This document shows positions 50,471-58,997 of a stretch of 64,000 bases of DNA, one piece after another. This stretch comes from Faecalibacterium sp. An121. Lineage in GTDB: Bacteria; Bacillota; Clostridia; Oscillospirales; Ruminococcaceae. The stretch spans positions 1-64,000 of the forward strand of contig NZ_NFLM01000009.1 of NCBI RefSeq assembly GCF_002160915.1, written 5' to 3'. A program made the translations under genes and the position numbers. The stretch's first letter is position 1; the number at the start of each line of letters is the position of its first letter. The notes below the pieces were generated by a model. The model worked only from the letters and a program-made list of their open reading frames with translations, ran no database searches and was not told the DNA's origin.

Positions 50471-50499
50471 ATCATATCATTTTATTCTACATCTGTCAA
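50471..50499 (-). promoter_or_regulatory. Distal promoter of the ABC operon
   Basis: Minus-strand perfect TTGACA (50494-50499), 17-base spacer, TATGAT (50471-50476), 59 bases upstream of the proximal promoter. Confidence 0.8.
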
Positions 50500-50511
50500 G
50501 AGGGCACAAAA

Positions 50512-50536
50512 AAGCGGCAGACTGAGCCTGCCGCTT
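50512..50536 (-). terminator. Terminator of the SCIFF/decarboxylase operon
   Basis: AAGCGGCAG (50512-50520) pairs with CTGCCGCTT (50528-50536), followed by TTTTTTG on the minus strand, just past the decarboxylase stop. Confidence 0.88.
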
Positions 50537-50544
50537 CCTGTCTT

Positions 50545-51945
50545 TTATTCAGTCGTCACCGCCACCCGGCGGATGCCATAATAGCCAAACAACTCTGCCG
50601 CCGCCGGACCGATCGTTTCACCGCTGACCGCGATGGGGATAGCGGGCGGGCAGGCCACCGTGGGCAGCGCGCAGACCCGGCCCACCGCCTGCTCCACCGG
50701 CACAAGGTCCTGTCGGGCAAACACCGCCTGACGGATGGTGCATTGGGGGCGCGCCTGTTCTTCCAGACGGACCCAGAGGCCGGGGTCCGGCGCATTCCGG
50801 CGGAAAGCGCCTTCTGCCGGGGCTTGGGCCGCCGCTTTCACCCCCTGCTCCACCCGCTCATAGTCCAGCGGGCGGTTGCCAGGGGCGAACATCAGCACCA
50901 CATACTGCCCGTCGGCGTATTCGCATTCCACTTTATGGGCGCGGAGAAGATCCGCCAAAGCCCGGCCGCTGCGGCCCAGGGCGTTGGCATCCAGCACCAG
51001 TTTGAGGGGCTCTGCGGGGCGTACCAGACCGGGGGCCAGCCGGGCCAGACGGGCTTTCAGGCCGTCCACCGCTTCCACACAGGCAGCCAGCTCTCCCGGC
51101 CATGGCCCTGCCAGCGCACCGGCACACAGGTCCAGCGACTCCATGATCAGATAGGACGGGCTGGTGGAGCCAAACAGGCACATGGCGCCCCGCACTGCCG
51201 CCGGTTCAGGCCGCAGCAGGCCGTGCCCCAGGTGCAGATAGGCCCCGCCGGTCAGCACCGGCAGGGTCTTGTGGGCCGAGTCGCAGCACAGGTCCGCCCC
51301 CTGATCCAGGGCGTGGCGGCTGCCCCCGGGCAAAAACCGCAGGTAGGCCCCATGGGCGTGATCCACCAGCAGGGGCGTCCGATGGGCATGACAGACAGAG
51401 GCCAAAGCCCCTACATCCTGCATCCCGCCCAGGTAGTCGGGGCTGGTCAGGTAGACGCCGAAGGGGCTGTTCCCCGTCTGCTCCAACCCGGTCAGGGCCG
51501 CATCCAGGGCTTCCGGGGACACCGGGCAGGCGCAGAGGCTGCCGCCCTGCCCGTCTGCCGGGGGCCACAGCCAGCGGATATCGAAATCCAGCAAGGCCGC
51601 AGCGTACAGCAGAGCCTTGTGGGCATTCCGGGCCGCCAGCAGCACCGGTCTGCCCTGCCCCGCCGGGGCAGCCTGGAGAGCCAGGAACAGCATGGCCCGG
51701 ATGCACTGGGAAGAACCCTCGGTCCCATAAAAGGTGCCCGCGGAGCCGAACAGCCGGGCGGTATTGGCCTCGCTTTGGGCAATGATCCCCTCCGCCTCAT
51801 ACAGCTCATCCGCCCCGGCGATCTCGGTCAGATCCCAGGCCTCGCAGCCCAGCGGACCGCGGCCCTTGTGCCCCGGCATATGCAGCCGGGATATCCCTGC
51901 TTCGGCATAGGCCCGGACAAAATCCGCAAGAGGGGTGGCGCTCAT
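50545..51945 (-). CDS. Orn/Lys/Arg decarboxylase-family PLP enzyme
   Basis: A 466-residue fold-type I PLP enzyme. LHMPGHKGRG (21-30), LLVDHAHGAY (192-201) and the Schiff-base lysine Lys226 in CCDSAHKTLPVLTGG are intact, followed by the family C-terminal domain. It is the short form without the wing domain, like YaaO/SpeA of Bacillota. Substrate (lysine, arginine or ornithine) not determinable. Its ATG overlaps the scfB stop by four bases. B. subtilis-type gene order near tmk/holB is not seen here. Confidence 0.88.
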   Translation of the reverse strand: MSATPLADFVRAYAEAGISRLHMPGHKGRGPLGCEAWDLTEIAGADELYEAEGIIAQSEANTARLFGSAGTFYGTEGSSQCIRAMLFLALQAAPAGQGRPVLLAARNAHKALLYAAALLDFDIRWLWPPADGQGGSLCACPVSPEALDAALTGLEQTGNSPFGVYLTSPDYLGGMQDVGALASVCHAHRTPLLVDHAHGAYLRFLPGGSRHALDQGADLCCDSAHKTLPVLTGGAYLHLGHGLLRPEPAAVRGAMCLFGSTSPSYLIMESLDLCAGALAGPWPGELAACVEAVDGLKARLARLAPGLVRPAEPLKLVLDANALGRSGRALADLLRAHKVECEYADGQYVVLMFAPGNRPLDYERVEQGVKAAAQAPAEGAFRRNAPDPGLWVRLEEQARPQCTIRQAVFARQDLVPVEQAVGRVCALPTVACPPAIPIAVSGETIGPAAAELFGYYGIRRVAVTTE

Positions 51946-53393
51946 TCGCACCCCTCGCCGTCGGCGCAGGCGGTGCAGGCGCCGCCCACCTGGATGGGCA
52001 CCTCGATGCCCTGGGCTGCCAGGTCCTGGTTCTCGGCCACCTGGATCATGATGGCGCATTCGATCCGCTTTTTGAACAGCTCGCAGCCATACTCATACAC
52101 CCCCGAGATGCTGCCGGTGGCGTGGTAGGCGTTCGCCGCGCAGCCGCCCGAGCAGTACAGCTTGGCCCAGCAGTCCTTGCATTCGGGCCGGGCATAGGCG
52201 TTGCAGTGGCGGAACTCGTCCTGGGCTGCCGTGTTGGTGACCCCTTTCCAGATATCTCCCAGCAGGTATTTGGGATCACCTACAAACTGGTGGCAGGGGT
52301 ACAGGTCGCCCCAGGGGGTGACGGCCATATACTCGGTGCCCGAGCCGCAGCCCGAGATCCGCTTGTAGATGCAGGGACCGCCGGTCAGGTCGATCATATA
52401 GTGGTAGAAGGTGAAGCCCCGGCCCTCCCGGTCCCGGCGCAGCATCTCCTTGGCCAGCAGCTCGTACTGGTCCAGCAGGACGGGCAGGTCCTCCTGGGTG
52501 AGGGCGCAGGGATCGTCGGGCTTGGAGACCACCGGTTCCATGCTCAGCTCGGTAAAGCCCAGATCTGCCATGTGGAAGATATCGTTCGTAAAATCGGTGT
52601 TGGCATGGGTGTAGGTGCCCCGGATGTAATAGTTCTTGCCGCCGCGGGCCTCCACCAGCTTCTGGAACTTGGGCACGATGGTATCGTAGCTGCCGCGGCC
52701 CGCATAGTCCACCCGCAGCCGGTCGTGGATCTCTTTGCGGCCGTCCAGGCTGAGCACCACGTTGCTCATCTCCCGGTTGCAGAAATCGATCACATCGTCG
52801 TCGATCAGCATACCGTTGGTGGTCAGGGTGAAGCGGAAGTTCTTGCCCGTCTCCTTTTCGCGGCCGCGGCAGTAGGCCACCAGGTCCTTGACCATCTGCC
52901 AGTTCATCAGGGGCTCGCCCCCGAAGAAGTCCACCTCCAGGTTGCGGCGGGTGCCCGAGTTCTCGATCAGGAACTCCATGGCCCGCTTGCCCACCTCCAG
53001 GCTCATCAGGGCGCGCTCGCCCTGGTAGCGGCCCTGGGCCGCAAAGCAATAGGAGCAGTTCAGGTTGCAGGTATGGGCCACATGCAGGCACAGGGCCTTG
53101 ACCACATGGCTGCGGTTTTTGAAATCAAAGGCCATGTCCTCGTAGATATCGGGGCTCCACAGCTTGCCTGCCGCTTCCAGCGCGGCCACATCGTCGATGC
53201 ACTGATCCAGGTCTGCGGCGGTGACATCGGGGCGGGCGGCGTATTTGGCCAGCAGGCTGGCAGCCAGCTGGTCCCGGGGCATTTCCTTGTACAGGGCAAT
53301 GACGTCATAGGCCACGTCGTCCACCAGATGGACCGAGCCGCTGCAGGTATCCAGCACGATGTTGTATCCGTTGAGCTTATACTGATGTACCAT
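51942..53393 (-). CDS. scfB: SCIFF radical SAM maturase
   Basis: A 483-residue radical SAM/SPASM peptide maturase that installs a thioether bridge in the SCIFF peptide. The RiPP-recognition-like N-terminus is followed by the 4Fe-4S motif CNLNCSYC (Cys109, 113, 116), FFGGEPLMN, a Thr/Ser-rich TLTTNGMLI strand and a SPASM region with GCGSGTEY, CHQF, CKDCWAKLYCSGGCAANAY for two auxiliary clusters. The very C-terminal ACTACADGEGCE adds more Cys. Start 53393 has GGAGGACA. Directly downstream of the scfA peptide gene. Confidence 0.96.
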   Translation of the reverse strand: MVHQYKLNGYNIVLDTCSGSVHLVDDVAYDVIALYKEMPRDQLAASLLAKYAARPDVTAADLDQCIDDVAALEAAGKLWSPDIYEDMAFDFKNRSHVVKALCLHVAHTCNLNCSYCFAAQGRYQGERALMSLEVGKRAMEFLIENSGTRRNLEVDFFGGEPLMNWQMVKDLVAYCRGREKETGKNFRFTLTTNGMLIDDDVIDFCNREMSNVVLSLDGRKEIHDRLRVDYAGRGSYDTIVPKFQKLVEARGGKNYYIRGTYTHANTDFTNDIFHMADLGFTELSMEPVVSKPDDPCALTQEDLPVLLDQYELLAKEMLRRDREGRGFTFYHYMIDLTGGPCIYKRISGCGSGTEYMAVTPWGDLYPCHQFVGDPKYLLGDIWKGVTNTAAQDEFRHCNAYARPECKDCWAKLYCSGGCAANAYHATGSISGVYEYGCELFKKRIECAIMIQVAENQDLAAQGIEVPIQVGGACTACADGEGCE

Positions 53394-53430
53394 TCTGTCC
53401 TCCGTAAAGCACAAAACAGCCCACAAAAAA

Positions 53431-53453
53431 ATGCCGCCCGGCAAAGGCGGCAT
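53431..53453 (-). terminator. Attenuator-type terminator between scfA and scfB
   Basis: ATGCCGCC pairs with GGCGGCAT (53446-53453) followed by TTTTTTTG on the minus strand, between the peptide and its maturase. It should give much more peptide mRNA than maturase mRNA. Confidence 0.82.
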
Positions 53454-53468
53454 CCGATGGGGCCAAGT

Positions 53469-53615
53469 TTACTTGTTTGCGTTCTCGCACTTCTGGTTTG
53501 CCACGCCGCAGGAAGTCTTGCAGGCAGACTGGCAGGAGGTCTGGCACTCGCCGCAGCCGCCGGTCTGGACGCTCTTGGTCAGGTCGCGGGTCGCAATGGT
53601 CTTGATTCTCTCCAT
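53469..53615 (-). CDS. scfA: Six-cysteine peptide SCIFF
   Basis: A 48-residue ribosomal peptide precursor: MERIKTIATRDLTKSV leader, then six Cys at 21, 24, 28, 32, 36 and 43 with the spacing of the SCIFF family (six cysteines in forty-five residues), ending KCENANK. ScfB forms a Cys-to-Thr thioether. The family is nearly universal in Clostridia and its function is unknown. GAGGT lies before the ATG. Confidence 0.96.
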   Translation of the reverse strand: MERIKTIATRDLTKSVQTGGCGECQTSCQSACKTSCGVANQKCENANK

Positions 53616-53698
53616 GGTATGTACCTCTCTATTCTCTATCGTTTACGCTGGAAACTGCGCCGGGCGGGCGCATGCACAGCACGCGTATCTTGTCTGAT

Positions 53699-53727
53699 AT
53701 GATAACACGGTTTGCCCCTGCTGTCAA
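53699..53727 (-). promoter_or_regulatory. scfA promoter
   Basis: Minus-strand perfect TTGACA (53722-53727), 17-base spacer, TATCAT (53699-53704). It overlaps the stop codon of the upstream gene. Confidence 0.82.
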
Positions 53728-54014
53728 GGGCTACCATCCTCAAAGGAGGGCAGGCCGGCCAGCACGGTGTGGACCCCCAGCTCCCGGGCGCGCTGCAGCA
53801 GATACCGGTAGCGGCACAGCAAAGCCTGCCGCTCATAGATCCGCTGCTCCACCAGATCCGGGTCCACCTCCAGATTGAACATCATGGCGTTGCGGCGCAG
53901 GCAGTACAGACATTCTTTCAGTTCTTCCTCCAGTTCGGGGTGATAGCGCTCATGCTCCATATCCCGGTGCACCCGGGGGGACAGCAGGCTGGCGCGGCTG
54001 GCAGCTTCGGACAT
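53724..54014 (-). CDS. Small DUF2508-like protein
   Basis: A 96-residue, largely helical, charged protein. VDPDLVEQRIYERQALLCRYRYLLQRARELG resembles the DUF2508 (YaaL) pattern of acidic DPxLVD-type then RYxYLLxxAK-type helices; family assignment is tentative. No membrane segment. A shorter start is possible at MEHERYHPELEEEL. Upstream of scfA with the scfA promoter overlapping its end. Confidence 0.7.
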   Translation of the reverse strand: MSEAASRASLLSPRVHRDMEHERYHPELEEELKECLYCLRRNAMMFNLEVDPDLVEQRIYERQALLCRYRYLLQRARELGVHTVLAGLPSFEDGSP

Positions 54015-54110
54015 GGCAGTCTCCTCCTTGCTCTTTTCTCGCAGCTGGGTCGTTTATCCCATTCTACGCTTTGAGGCTGGCAAAATATGCCGATTTTTTT
54101 ATTTTGGGGG

Positions 54111-54139
54111 TTGACATTGCCCCTCCCGGCGGCTATAAT
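54111..54139 (+). promoter_or_regulatory. tRNA-Gln promoter
   Basis: Perfect TTGACA (54111-54116), 17-base spacer, perfect TATAAT (54134-54139), 45 bases before the tRNA. Confidence 0.92.
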
Positions 54140-54183
54140 ATAGAGCGTCGGCAGCAAACGCCGGCCCGCAAAACAGAATACGA

Positions 54184-54257
54184 TGGGGATTTGCATAGTG
54201 GTAGTGCGGTAGACTCTGACTCTACTTGTGGGAGTTCGATTCTCTCATCCCCAACCA
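54184..54257 (+). tRNA. tRNA-Gln (anticodon CTG)
   Basis: A complete cloverleaf: 7-bp acceptor stem TGGGGAT/ATCCCCA, D-stem GCAT/GTGC, anticodon stem GTAGA/TCTAC with loop CTCTGAC (anticodon CTG, reading CAG), T-stem GGGAG/CTCTC with loop TTCGATT, discriminator A and an encoded CCA. Single-gene transcript with its own promoter and terminator. Confidence 0.93.
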
Positions 54258-54258
54258 T

Positions 54259-54285
54259 GCCTCGTCCGATGGGACGGGGCTTTTT
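54259..54285 (+). terminator. tRNA-Gln terminator
   Basis: GCCTCGTCC pairs with GGACGGGGC (one wobble), followed by TTTTTG, one base after the tRNA CCA end. Confidence 0.9.
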
Positions 54286-54313
54286 GTCGTCCATGTTTCC
54301 GCAGCGCCAAAAA

Positions 54314-54344
54314 GCCCGCCCCGGCGGGAACGCACGGGGCGGGC
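54314..54344 (-). terminator. 5'-nucleotidase gene terminator
   Basis: GCCCGCCCC (54314-54322) pairs with GGGGCGGGC (54336-54344), followed by TTTTTGG on the minus strand. Confidence 0.85.
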
Positions 54345-54395
54345 AGGAAGGTTTTATGAAATCAGAAGGTATGGGATTTATCCGCAGCGAGAATC

Positions 54396-56153
54396 TCAGA
54401 GCAGGGTGATGCGGCCTGCGCCGTAGGGGTTCTCATAGTCCAGCAGATAGCCGGCATAGTCGGCCAGGGGGCTGTTGGCGCTGGTGATGCTGCCGCCGTT
54501 GAACAGCATGGCGTAGCTGGACAGCACCAGGTAGTCCTCCGAGACGTAATCCTTGACCAGAGTAGCGCCGTCGAACATGGCAAAGCCGTCGCCCAGGCTG
54601 CGCAGGGTGTAATTCATGCCGGCCATGTTGTAGGTGCGGGCGGGGTCCAGAGGCTCATAGGCGCCGGTGGCCTTGTTGTAGATCTTGATGTTCTGCACAC
54701 GGGGCGTACCGGTGGCAGGGCCGGTCCAGACGTTCTGGTCGTCGGTCTGGACGGTGTTGGGGATATCGGTGTGGATCTCATAGGTCGCGCCGGCCACCTG
54801 CAGGAAGCCGCCGTTCTCCTGGCCCGAGCCGGCGTAGCGCGCGCCGAATTCCAGGGCGTTCTGGATCTGCGCGCCGGTGACCGACATCAGGCAGGCCACG
54901 TTGCCGAAGGGGCTGACCGTCTTGCAGGTCATGTAGGTCCAGTCGCCTGCGGGCACGTCGGCGCGGATGCCGCCGCCGTTCATGATGGCGATGTCGCAGT
55001 CCAGCTGCTCGATCTCATTGAAGTAGGCATAGATGCCGTCGGCCACCAGGTCGCCCATGTTGGTCTCCTGCGAACGGATCAGGCGGTCGCCGGTGACGGG
55101 ATCGTTGATATAGAAGTTGACCGGGCTCTCGGCGATCTTCTCGCCCAGCATATCGTCCACGGCGTTGATCCAGTCGGTCTGGAGGATCAGGGTCTCATTG
55201 AAGGGATTGACGTTGGTGGAGGAGATCAGCTCGGTGGTGAAGTTGCGGTCGGTGTCGATGGTCATGCGGCCGATATTGCCCAGATAGCAGCCGGTCTGGG
55301 TCAGCAGCACGGGGTTGCCCTCGGCATCCCGGACCGTCTCCCCTGCCATGACGGTGTGGGAGTGGCCGTCAATGAAAGCGTTGAAGCCCACCGTGTGCTG
55401 GATGACCTCGCGGCTGGTCCAGGGAGAGGAGGAGCCGTCCACACCCAGATGGCCCAGGCCGATGACAAAGTCGGCATAGAGCCATGCCTCGTCGATGGCC
55501 TTCTGCACTGCGTCGTAGAGGGCCTGGCCGTCATCGCCGCCGTCGATGCCATAGATGAACTCGTTCTGGCCGGCATCCATAAAGTAGGCCGGAGTGGATT
55601 TGGTGATGGTCTCGGGGGTGGTGACGCCGATGAACGCCAGGATGCGGCCGCCGCGCCAGAAGTACTTGATGGCGGGCAGCACCTTCCGGCCGGTGCGCAG
55701 GTCCTTGAAGTTGCAGCTGATGTAAGGGAAGTCGGCCTCCTCGTTGACGATGGTCAGGATGCGGTCCATGCCATAGTCGAACTCATGGTTGCCCAGGGTG
55801 GCCAGGTCATAGCCCGCCGAGTTCATCAGCTTGATGATGGAAGCACCTTTGTCCATGGCGCCGTAAGCGGTGCCCTGGATATGGTCGCCGGCATCCACCA
55901 GCAGCACGTCCATGTCCGCATCTTCGTAGCTCTTTTTGAGGGCTTCGATGTTGGCATAGGTCAGCTCAGGGGCCTCGTTGTCAATATAGGTATGTACGTC
56001 ATTGGTATACAGGATGGTGATGGGATGCTTCTCAGGCGCAATGAACAGGCCGTCCGCAGCCAGCGGGGCGCCCGTGAGGCCGAGAGCCGCAGCTGCACCC
56101 GTGGCAGCGCCGGCGGTTTTCAGGAAATTACGACGCGATATGTAATTTTTCAT
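54396..56153 (-). CDS. Tat-exported 5'-nucleotidase/metallophosphatase
   Basis: A 585-residue secreted enzyme. A twin-arginine signal (SRRNFLK then an Ala-rich hydrophobic core, residues 6-34) is followed by the metallophosphatase domain: ILYTNDVHTYID, LLVDAGDHIQG, LGNHEFDYG and GHSHTV metal-binding motifs, then the 5'-nucleotidase C-terminal domain with MNGGGIRADVPAG and substrate-binding aromatics. It removes phosphate from nucleotides outside the cell for nucleoside or phosphate salvage. ATG 56153 has AGGAGG at 8-base spacing. Confidence 0.93.
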   Translation of the reverse strand: MKNYISRRNFLKTAGAATGAAAALGLTGAPLAADGLFIAPEKHPITILYTNDVHTYIDNEAPELTYANIEALKKSYEDADMDVLLVDAGDHIQGTAYGAMDKGASIIKLMNSAGYDLATLGNHEFDYGMDRILTIVNEEADFPYISCNFKDLRTGRKVLPAIKYFWRGGRILAFIGVTTPETITKSTPAYFMDAGQNEFIYGIDGGDDGQALYDAVQKAIDEAWLYADFVIGLGHLGVDGSSSPWTSREVIQHTVGFNAFIDGHSHTVMAGETVRDAEGNPVLLTQTGCYLGNIGRMTIDTDRNFTTELISSTNVNPFNETLILQTDWINAVDDMLGEKIAESPVNFYINDPVTGDRLIRSQETNMGDLVADGIYAYFNEIEQLDCDIAIMNGGGIRADVPAGDWTYMTCKTVSPFGNVACLMSVTGAQIQNALEFGARYAGSGQENGGFLQVAGATYEIHTDIPNTVQTDDQNVWTGPATGTPRVQNIKIYNKATGAYEPLDPARTYNMAGMNYTLRSLGDGFAMFDGATLVKDYVSEDYLVLSSYAMLFNGGSITSANSPLADYAGYLLDYENPYGAGRITLL

Positions 56154-56377
56154 CGGAACATCCTCCTCGTTCGGTTGTTTGTGGTTTTGGTCAGCTCTGT
56201 GCCGCAGGCTGTAGAAAATACCCGCAGTACCACTGCTATAACAATAGCATAAACGCGGACCTAAAACAAGACCCAAACCGTCAAAAAACGGTACTTTCTG
56301 CCAAAATAGGAAAATATCTTGGGCAGTATCGCCAAAACCGGCCAGAGATTTTCCCCGCCCTGCCTCAAATAGAAAAA

Positions 56378-56417
56378 AGCGCCCCGCCCGCCCGGAAAGC
56401 CGGGGCAGGCAGAGCGC
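56378..56417 (-). terminator. rnr terminator
   Basis: A GC-rich hairpin (GCGCCCCGCCC type on the left, GGCAGGCAGAGCGC on the right, imperfect) followed by TTTTTTC on the minus strand, after the rnr stop. Confidence 0.75.
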
Positions 56418-56431
56418 CATACAGGCACGAT

Positions 56432-58546
56432 TTATGCGTTGGGACGGGCCGGCTCGAAGTCCACCTTGCCCAAGTTGACGTCGGCACGGACAATGGTGAT
56501 CATCAGGCTGTCGCCCAGATTCCAGGACTTGCCCGAGACAGGGTCGGACAGGCGCACGCCTTCGGTCAAAAGCGCGCCGGAGGGAGTCAGACTGCCCACA
56601 GGGACAAAGCCCTCCACACCGTTGTCCAGCTCCACAAAGACGCCCCGCTGGGTGACGCCCGAGATGGTGCCCTCGCGGCATTCCCCAATGTGCAGGCGGG
56701 CGTATTCGGCCTTGTAGCAGTCCTCGGCCCTGCGCTCGATCTGCATGGCCACCACTTCCTGGGCGCTGGACTGCTTGCTGACCTTTTCGGCAAAGTCGGC
56801 ATAGCGCACCGTCAGCGTCTCCTTGTCGGTGCCGGACAGCAGGTCGGTCAGGATGCGGTGGATGGCCAGGTCGGGATAGCGGCGGATGGGGCTGGTGAAG
56901 TGAGCATAGTCTTTCAGCACCAGGCCGTAGTGGCCCTTGGGCTGGGCCTGGTATTCCGCCTTGGACATGCACCGCAGCAGGCCGGTGTGGATGATCTTTT
57001 CATAGGGGGTACCCTTGACCCCTTCCAGGATGGCGCTCAGCTCTTTGGGCTGGGGCACCTCAGCTGCAAAGTGGTCGTTGATGCCGCAGGCCTTCAGCAA
57101 AGTGTGCAGCCGCTCCAGTTTCTCGCTGTTGGGCTCCTCGTGCACACGGTAGACAAAGGGGATCTTGCGGGTGCGGGCGAAATGGGCCGCGCACTGGTTG
57201 GCCAGCAGCATGAACTCCTCGATCATGGCCTCGCTCTCCCCCTGCACTCGCTTTTTGACGTCGATGCACCGGCCGTTATCGTCCAGGATCAGCTTGACCT
57301 CGCCGCTCTCGATGTCCATGCAGCCCCGCTGGCGGCGCAGGCCGGCGCGCAGGCCGTACAGCGCCTTCATGGCGGGCAGCTGGGCAGCCACCTCGGCGTA
57401 TTTGTACTGCAGCTCGGTGTCGGCGGTGCCGGCCAGCAGGGCGTTGATCTCGCTGTACACGCCCTTGACCCGGCTGCGGATCACCGACTTGACAAACTTG
57501 TAATCCACCAGGTTGCCCGTCTTGTCCAGGTGCATCAGGCAGGAGAAAGCCAAACGCAGCTCCCCTTCGTTCAGGCTGCAGATGCCGTTGGACAGCTGCT
57601 TGGGAAGCATGGGCACCACCTGGTCCGCGTAGTAGACGCTGGTGGCACGGCTGAACGCCTCATTGTCCAGCTCGGTGCCCGGCTTGACATAGTGGGACAC
57701 GTCCGCGATGTGGACCCCCAGCTCAAAGCCGTCGGGGGTCTGGTTGAGGCTGATGGCGTCGTCGATGTCCTTGGTCTCGGCGCTGTCGATGGTAAAGATG
57801 GGCAAGGCCCGCAGGTCCATCCGGCCGGCGGTATCCGCCTCGGAGACCGATGCGCCCTCCAGCTTTTTGGCTTCCTCCCGCACCTTGTCGGGGAAACGGA
57901 CATGGACATCCCGGTCATACAGCAGGGCTTTGGCGCAGCGCTTGGCCTCCTCGCTGGAACCAAACCGCATGGTGACAGCCACCCGGTGGTCCTCCTGGCG
58001 GGTGCCGCGGCTGCGGATCTCCACCGCCACCTTGTCCCCGTCCCGGGCGCCGCCCTCGCCGTCCCGGATGATCTGCATCGAAATGGCAGGGCAGGCATCG
58101 GGCACGAACACCAGACGCCCGCTGATCCGGCGGGCGGTGCCCACCAGGTCGTTCTTTTCCTCCAGCACGGCCAGGATCTCGCCCTCGTCGCTGCCCTCCA
58201 CCCGGGGATGGGCCAGTTTCTCCACCAGCACCCGGTCTCCCGGCATGGCGCCCTTCATCATCCGGCCGGGGATAAAGATGTCCCCTGTGCCGTCCTCCAG
58301 CATGGCAAAGCCAAAATTCTTGCCCAGCTTGACCAGGGTGCACACCAGGGCCTTATCCTTCCGGCCCGAACGCACCGTAAAGAACACGCCCTCGGTCTGG
58401 CAGATCACGGCCTCCCGGACCAGCTGGTCCAGCGCCTCCATCACCTTGCGGTCGGCAGCGCGGTCCCCGCCGAATTTGGCTTTCAGGTCCCGCACCGTAC
58501 AGGGCTGCATTTGGATGGCCCGCTCGATCTTGTCTCTCATTGGCAT
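56432..58546 (-). CDS. rnr: Ribonuclease R
   Basis: A 704-residue 3'-5' exoribonuclease. Order: N-terminal winged helix, two cold-shock domains (FGFAMLEDGTGDIFIPG), RNB catalytic domain with DSAETKDIDDAISL (metal-binding Asp cluster) and HIADVSHYV, YAHFTSPIRRYPDL, and a C-terminal S1 domain (GTISGVTQRGVFVEL). It degrades structured RNA and acts with tmRNA in quality control. ATG 58546 has GGAGAG. Downstream of secG, as in other Bacillota. Confidence 0.96.
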   Translation of the reverse strand: MPMRDKIERAIQMQPCTVRDLKAKFGGDRAADRKVMEALDQLVREAVICQTEGVFFTVRSGRKDKALVCTLVKLGKNFGFAMLEDGTGDIFIPGRMMKGAMPGDRVLVEKLAHPRVEGSDEGEILAVLEEKNDLVGTARRISGRLVFVPDACPAISMQIIRDGEGGARDGDKVAVEIRSRGTRQEDHRVAVTMRFGSSEEAKRCAKALLYDRDVHVRFPDKVREEAKKLEGASVSEADTAGRMDLRALPIFTIDSAETKDIDDAISLNQTPDGFELGVHIADVSHYVKPGTELDNEAFSRATSVYYADQVVPMLPKQLSNGICSLNEGELRLAFSCLMHLDKTGNLVDYKFVKSVIRSRVKGVYSEINALLAGTADTELQYKYAEVAAQLPAMKALYGLRAGLRRQRGCMDIESGEVKLILDDNGRCIDVKKRVQGESEAMIEEFMLLANQCAAHFARTRKIPFVYRVHEEPNSEKLERLHTLLKACGINDHFAAEVPQPKELSAILEGVKGTPYEKIIHTGLLRCMSKAEYQAQPKGHYGLVLKDYAHFTSPIRRYPDLAIHRILTDLLSGTDKETLTVRYADFAEKVSKQSSAQEVVAMQIERRAEDCYKAEYARLHIGECREGTISGVTQRGVFVELDNGVEGFVPVGSLTPSGALLTEGVRLSDPVSGKSWNLGDSLMITIVRADVNLGKVDFEPARPNA

Positions 58547-58639
58547 ATCAAATACTCTCCTTCACATCCTTCTGCGTACCGCCTGCTGCTTCGGGCGGAC
58601 GCGCTGCCAGGCCCGGGGCCGTGCCCGGGCACAAAAACA

Positions 58640-58660
58640 GCCCCGCTTTTCCTGCGGGGC
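58640..58660 (-). terminator. secG terminator
   Basis: GCCCCGC (58640-58646) pairs with GCGGGGC (58654-58660), followed on the minus strand by TGTTTTTG. Confidence 0.8.
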
Positions 58661-58766
58661 CTCTCTGGCGTGCCGTGCCGGCACACCTTCGGGGAAGCCA
58701 GTTTCTGCGCCCTGTATCCCCTGTTGTGGTTTGCGATCCTCGCTGTTCCGTCCGGGTTGCGGTGCC

Positions 58767-58806
58767 CTGAATTTCCGGCGCGCATGCAATGCGCTTGAAA
58801 ATTCAG
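58767..58806. repeat. Palindromic intergenic unit 1
   Basis: CTGAATTT at 58767-58774 and AAATTCAG at 58799-58806 enclose a GC-rich core with GCGC/GCGC pairing. Resembles REP-type palindromes. Confidence 0.6.
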
Positions 58807-58832
58807 ACCGCGGCCCCTTTGGTTGCTGTTAG

Positions 58833-58873
58833 CCAAATTTCCATCGCACGTCGCAGCGCGCTCGTAAATTTGG
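58833..58873. repeat. Palindromic intergenic unit 2
   Basis: CCAAATTT at 58833-58840 and AAATTTGG at 58866-58873 enclose a GC-rich core (CATCGCACGTCGCAGCGCGC). Same AAATTT-GC core-AAATTT layout as unit 1. Confidence 0.6.
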
Positions 58874-58997
58874 ACAGCTGCCCCAACTCCAGCTCGGCTG
58901 TATCGTCCGCTGGACGTGCCTCGCTTTCGTTGTGCCTCGCCTGCTTCGTCCGCAGGACGCGGCTCGGCTGCGCAGCCACAGGACGCGGCAAAGCATG

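Larger units (their letters stand above)
58547..58997. other. rnr-secG intergenic region with palindromic repeats
   Basis: 451 bases without a gene. It holds a secG terminator (58640-58660), two 40-41 bp palindromic units (58767-58806 and 58833-58873) and a GC-rich pyrimidine-biased stretch. I looked for tmRNA, which often sits near secG-rnr-smpB, and did not find the tag sequence or its ends. Confidence 0.6.

Noticed and set aside
58547-58997. tmRNA gene expected near secG-rnr
   Set aside because: No tRNA-Ala-like ends, no ANDxxLAA-type tag reading frame; only palindromic repeats and a terminator.
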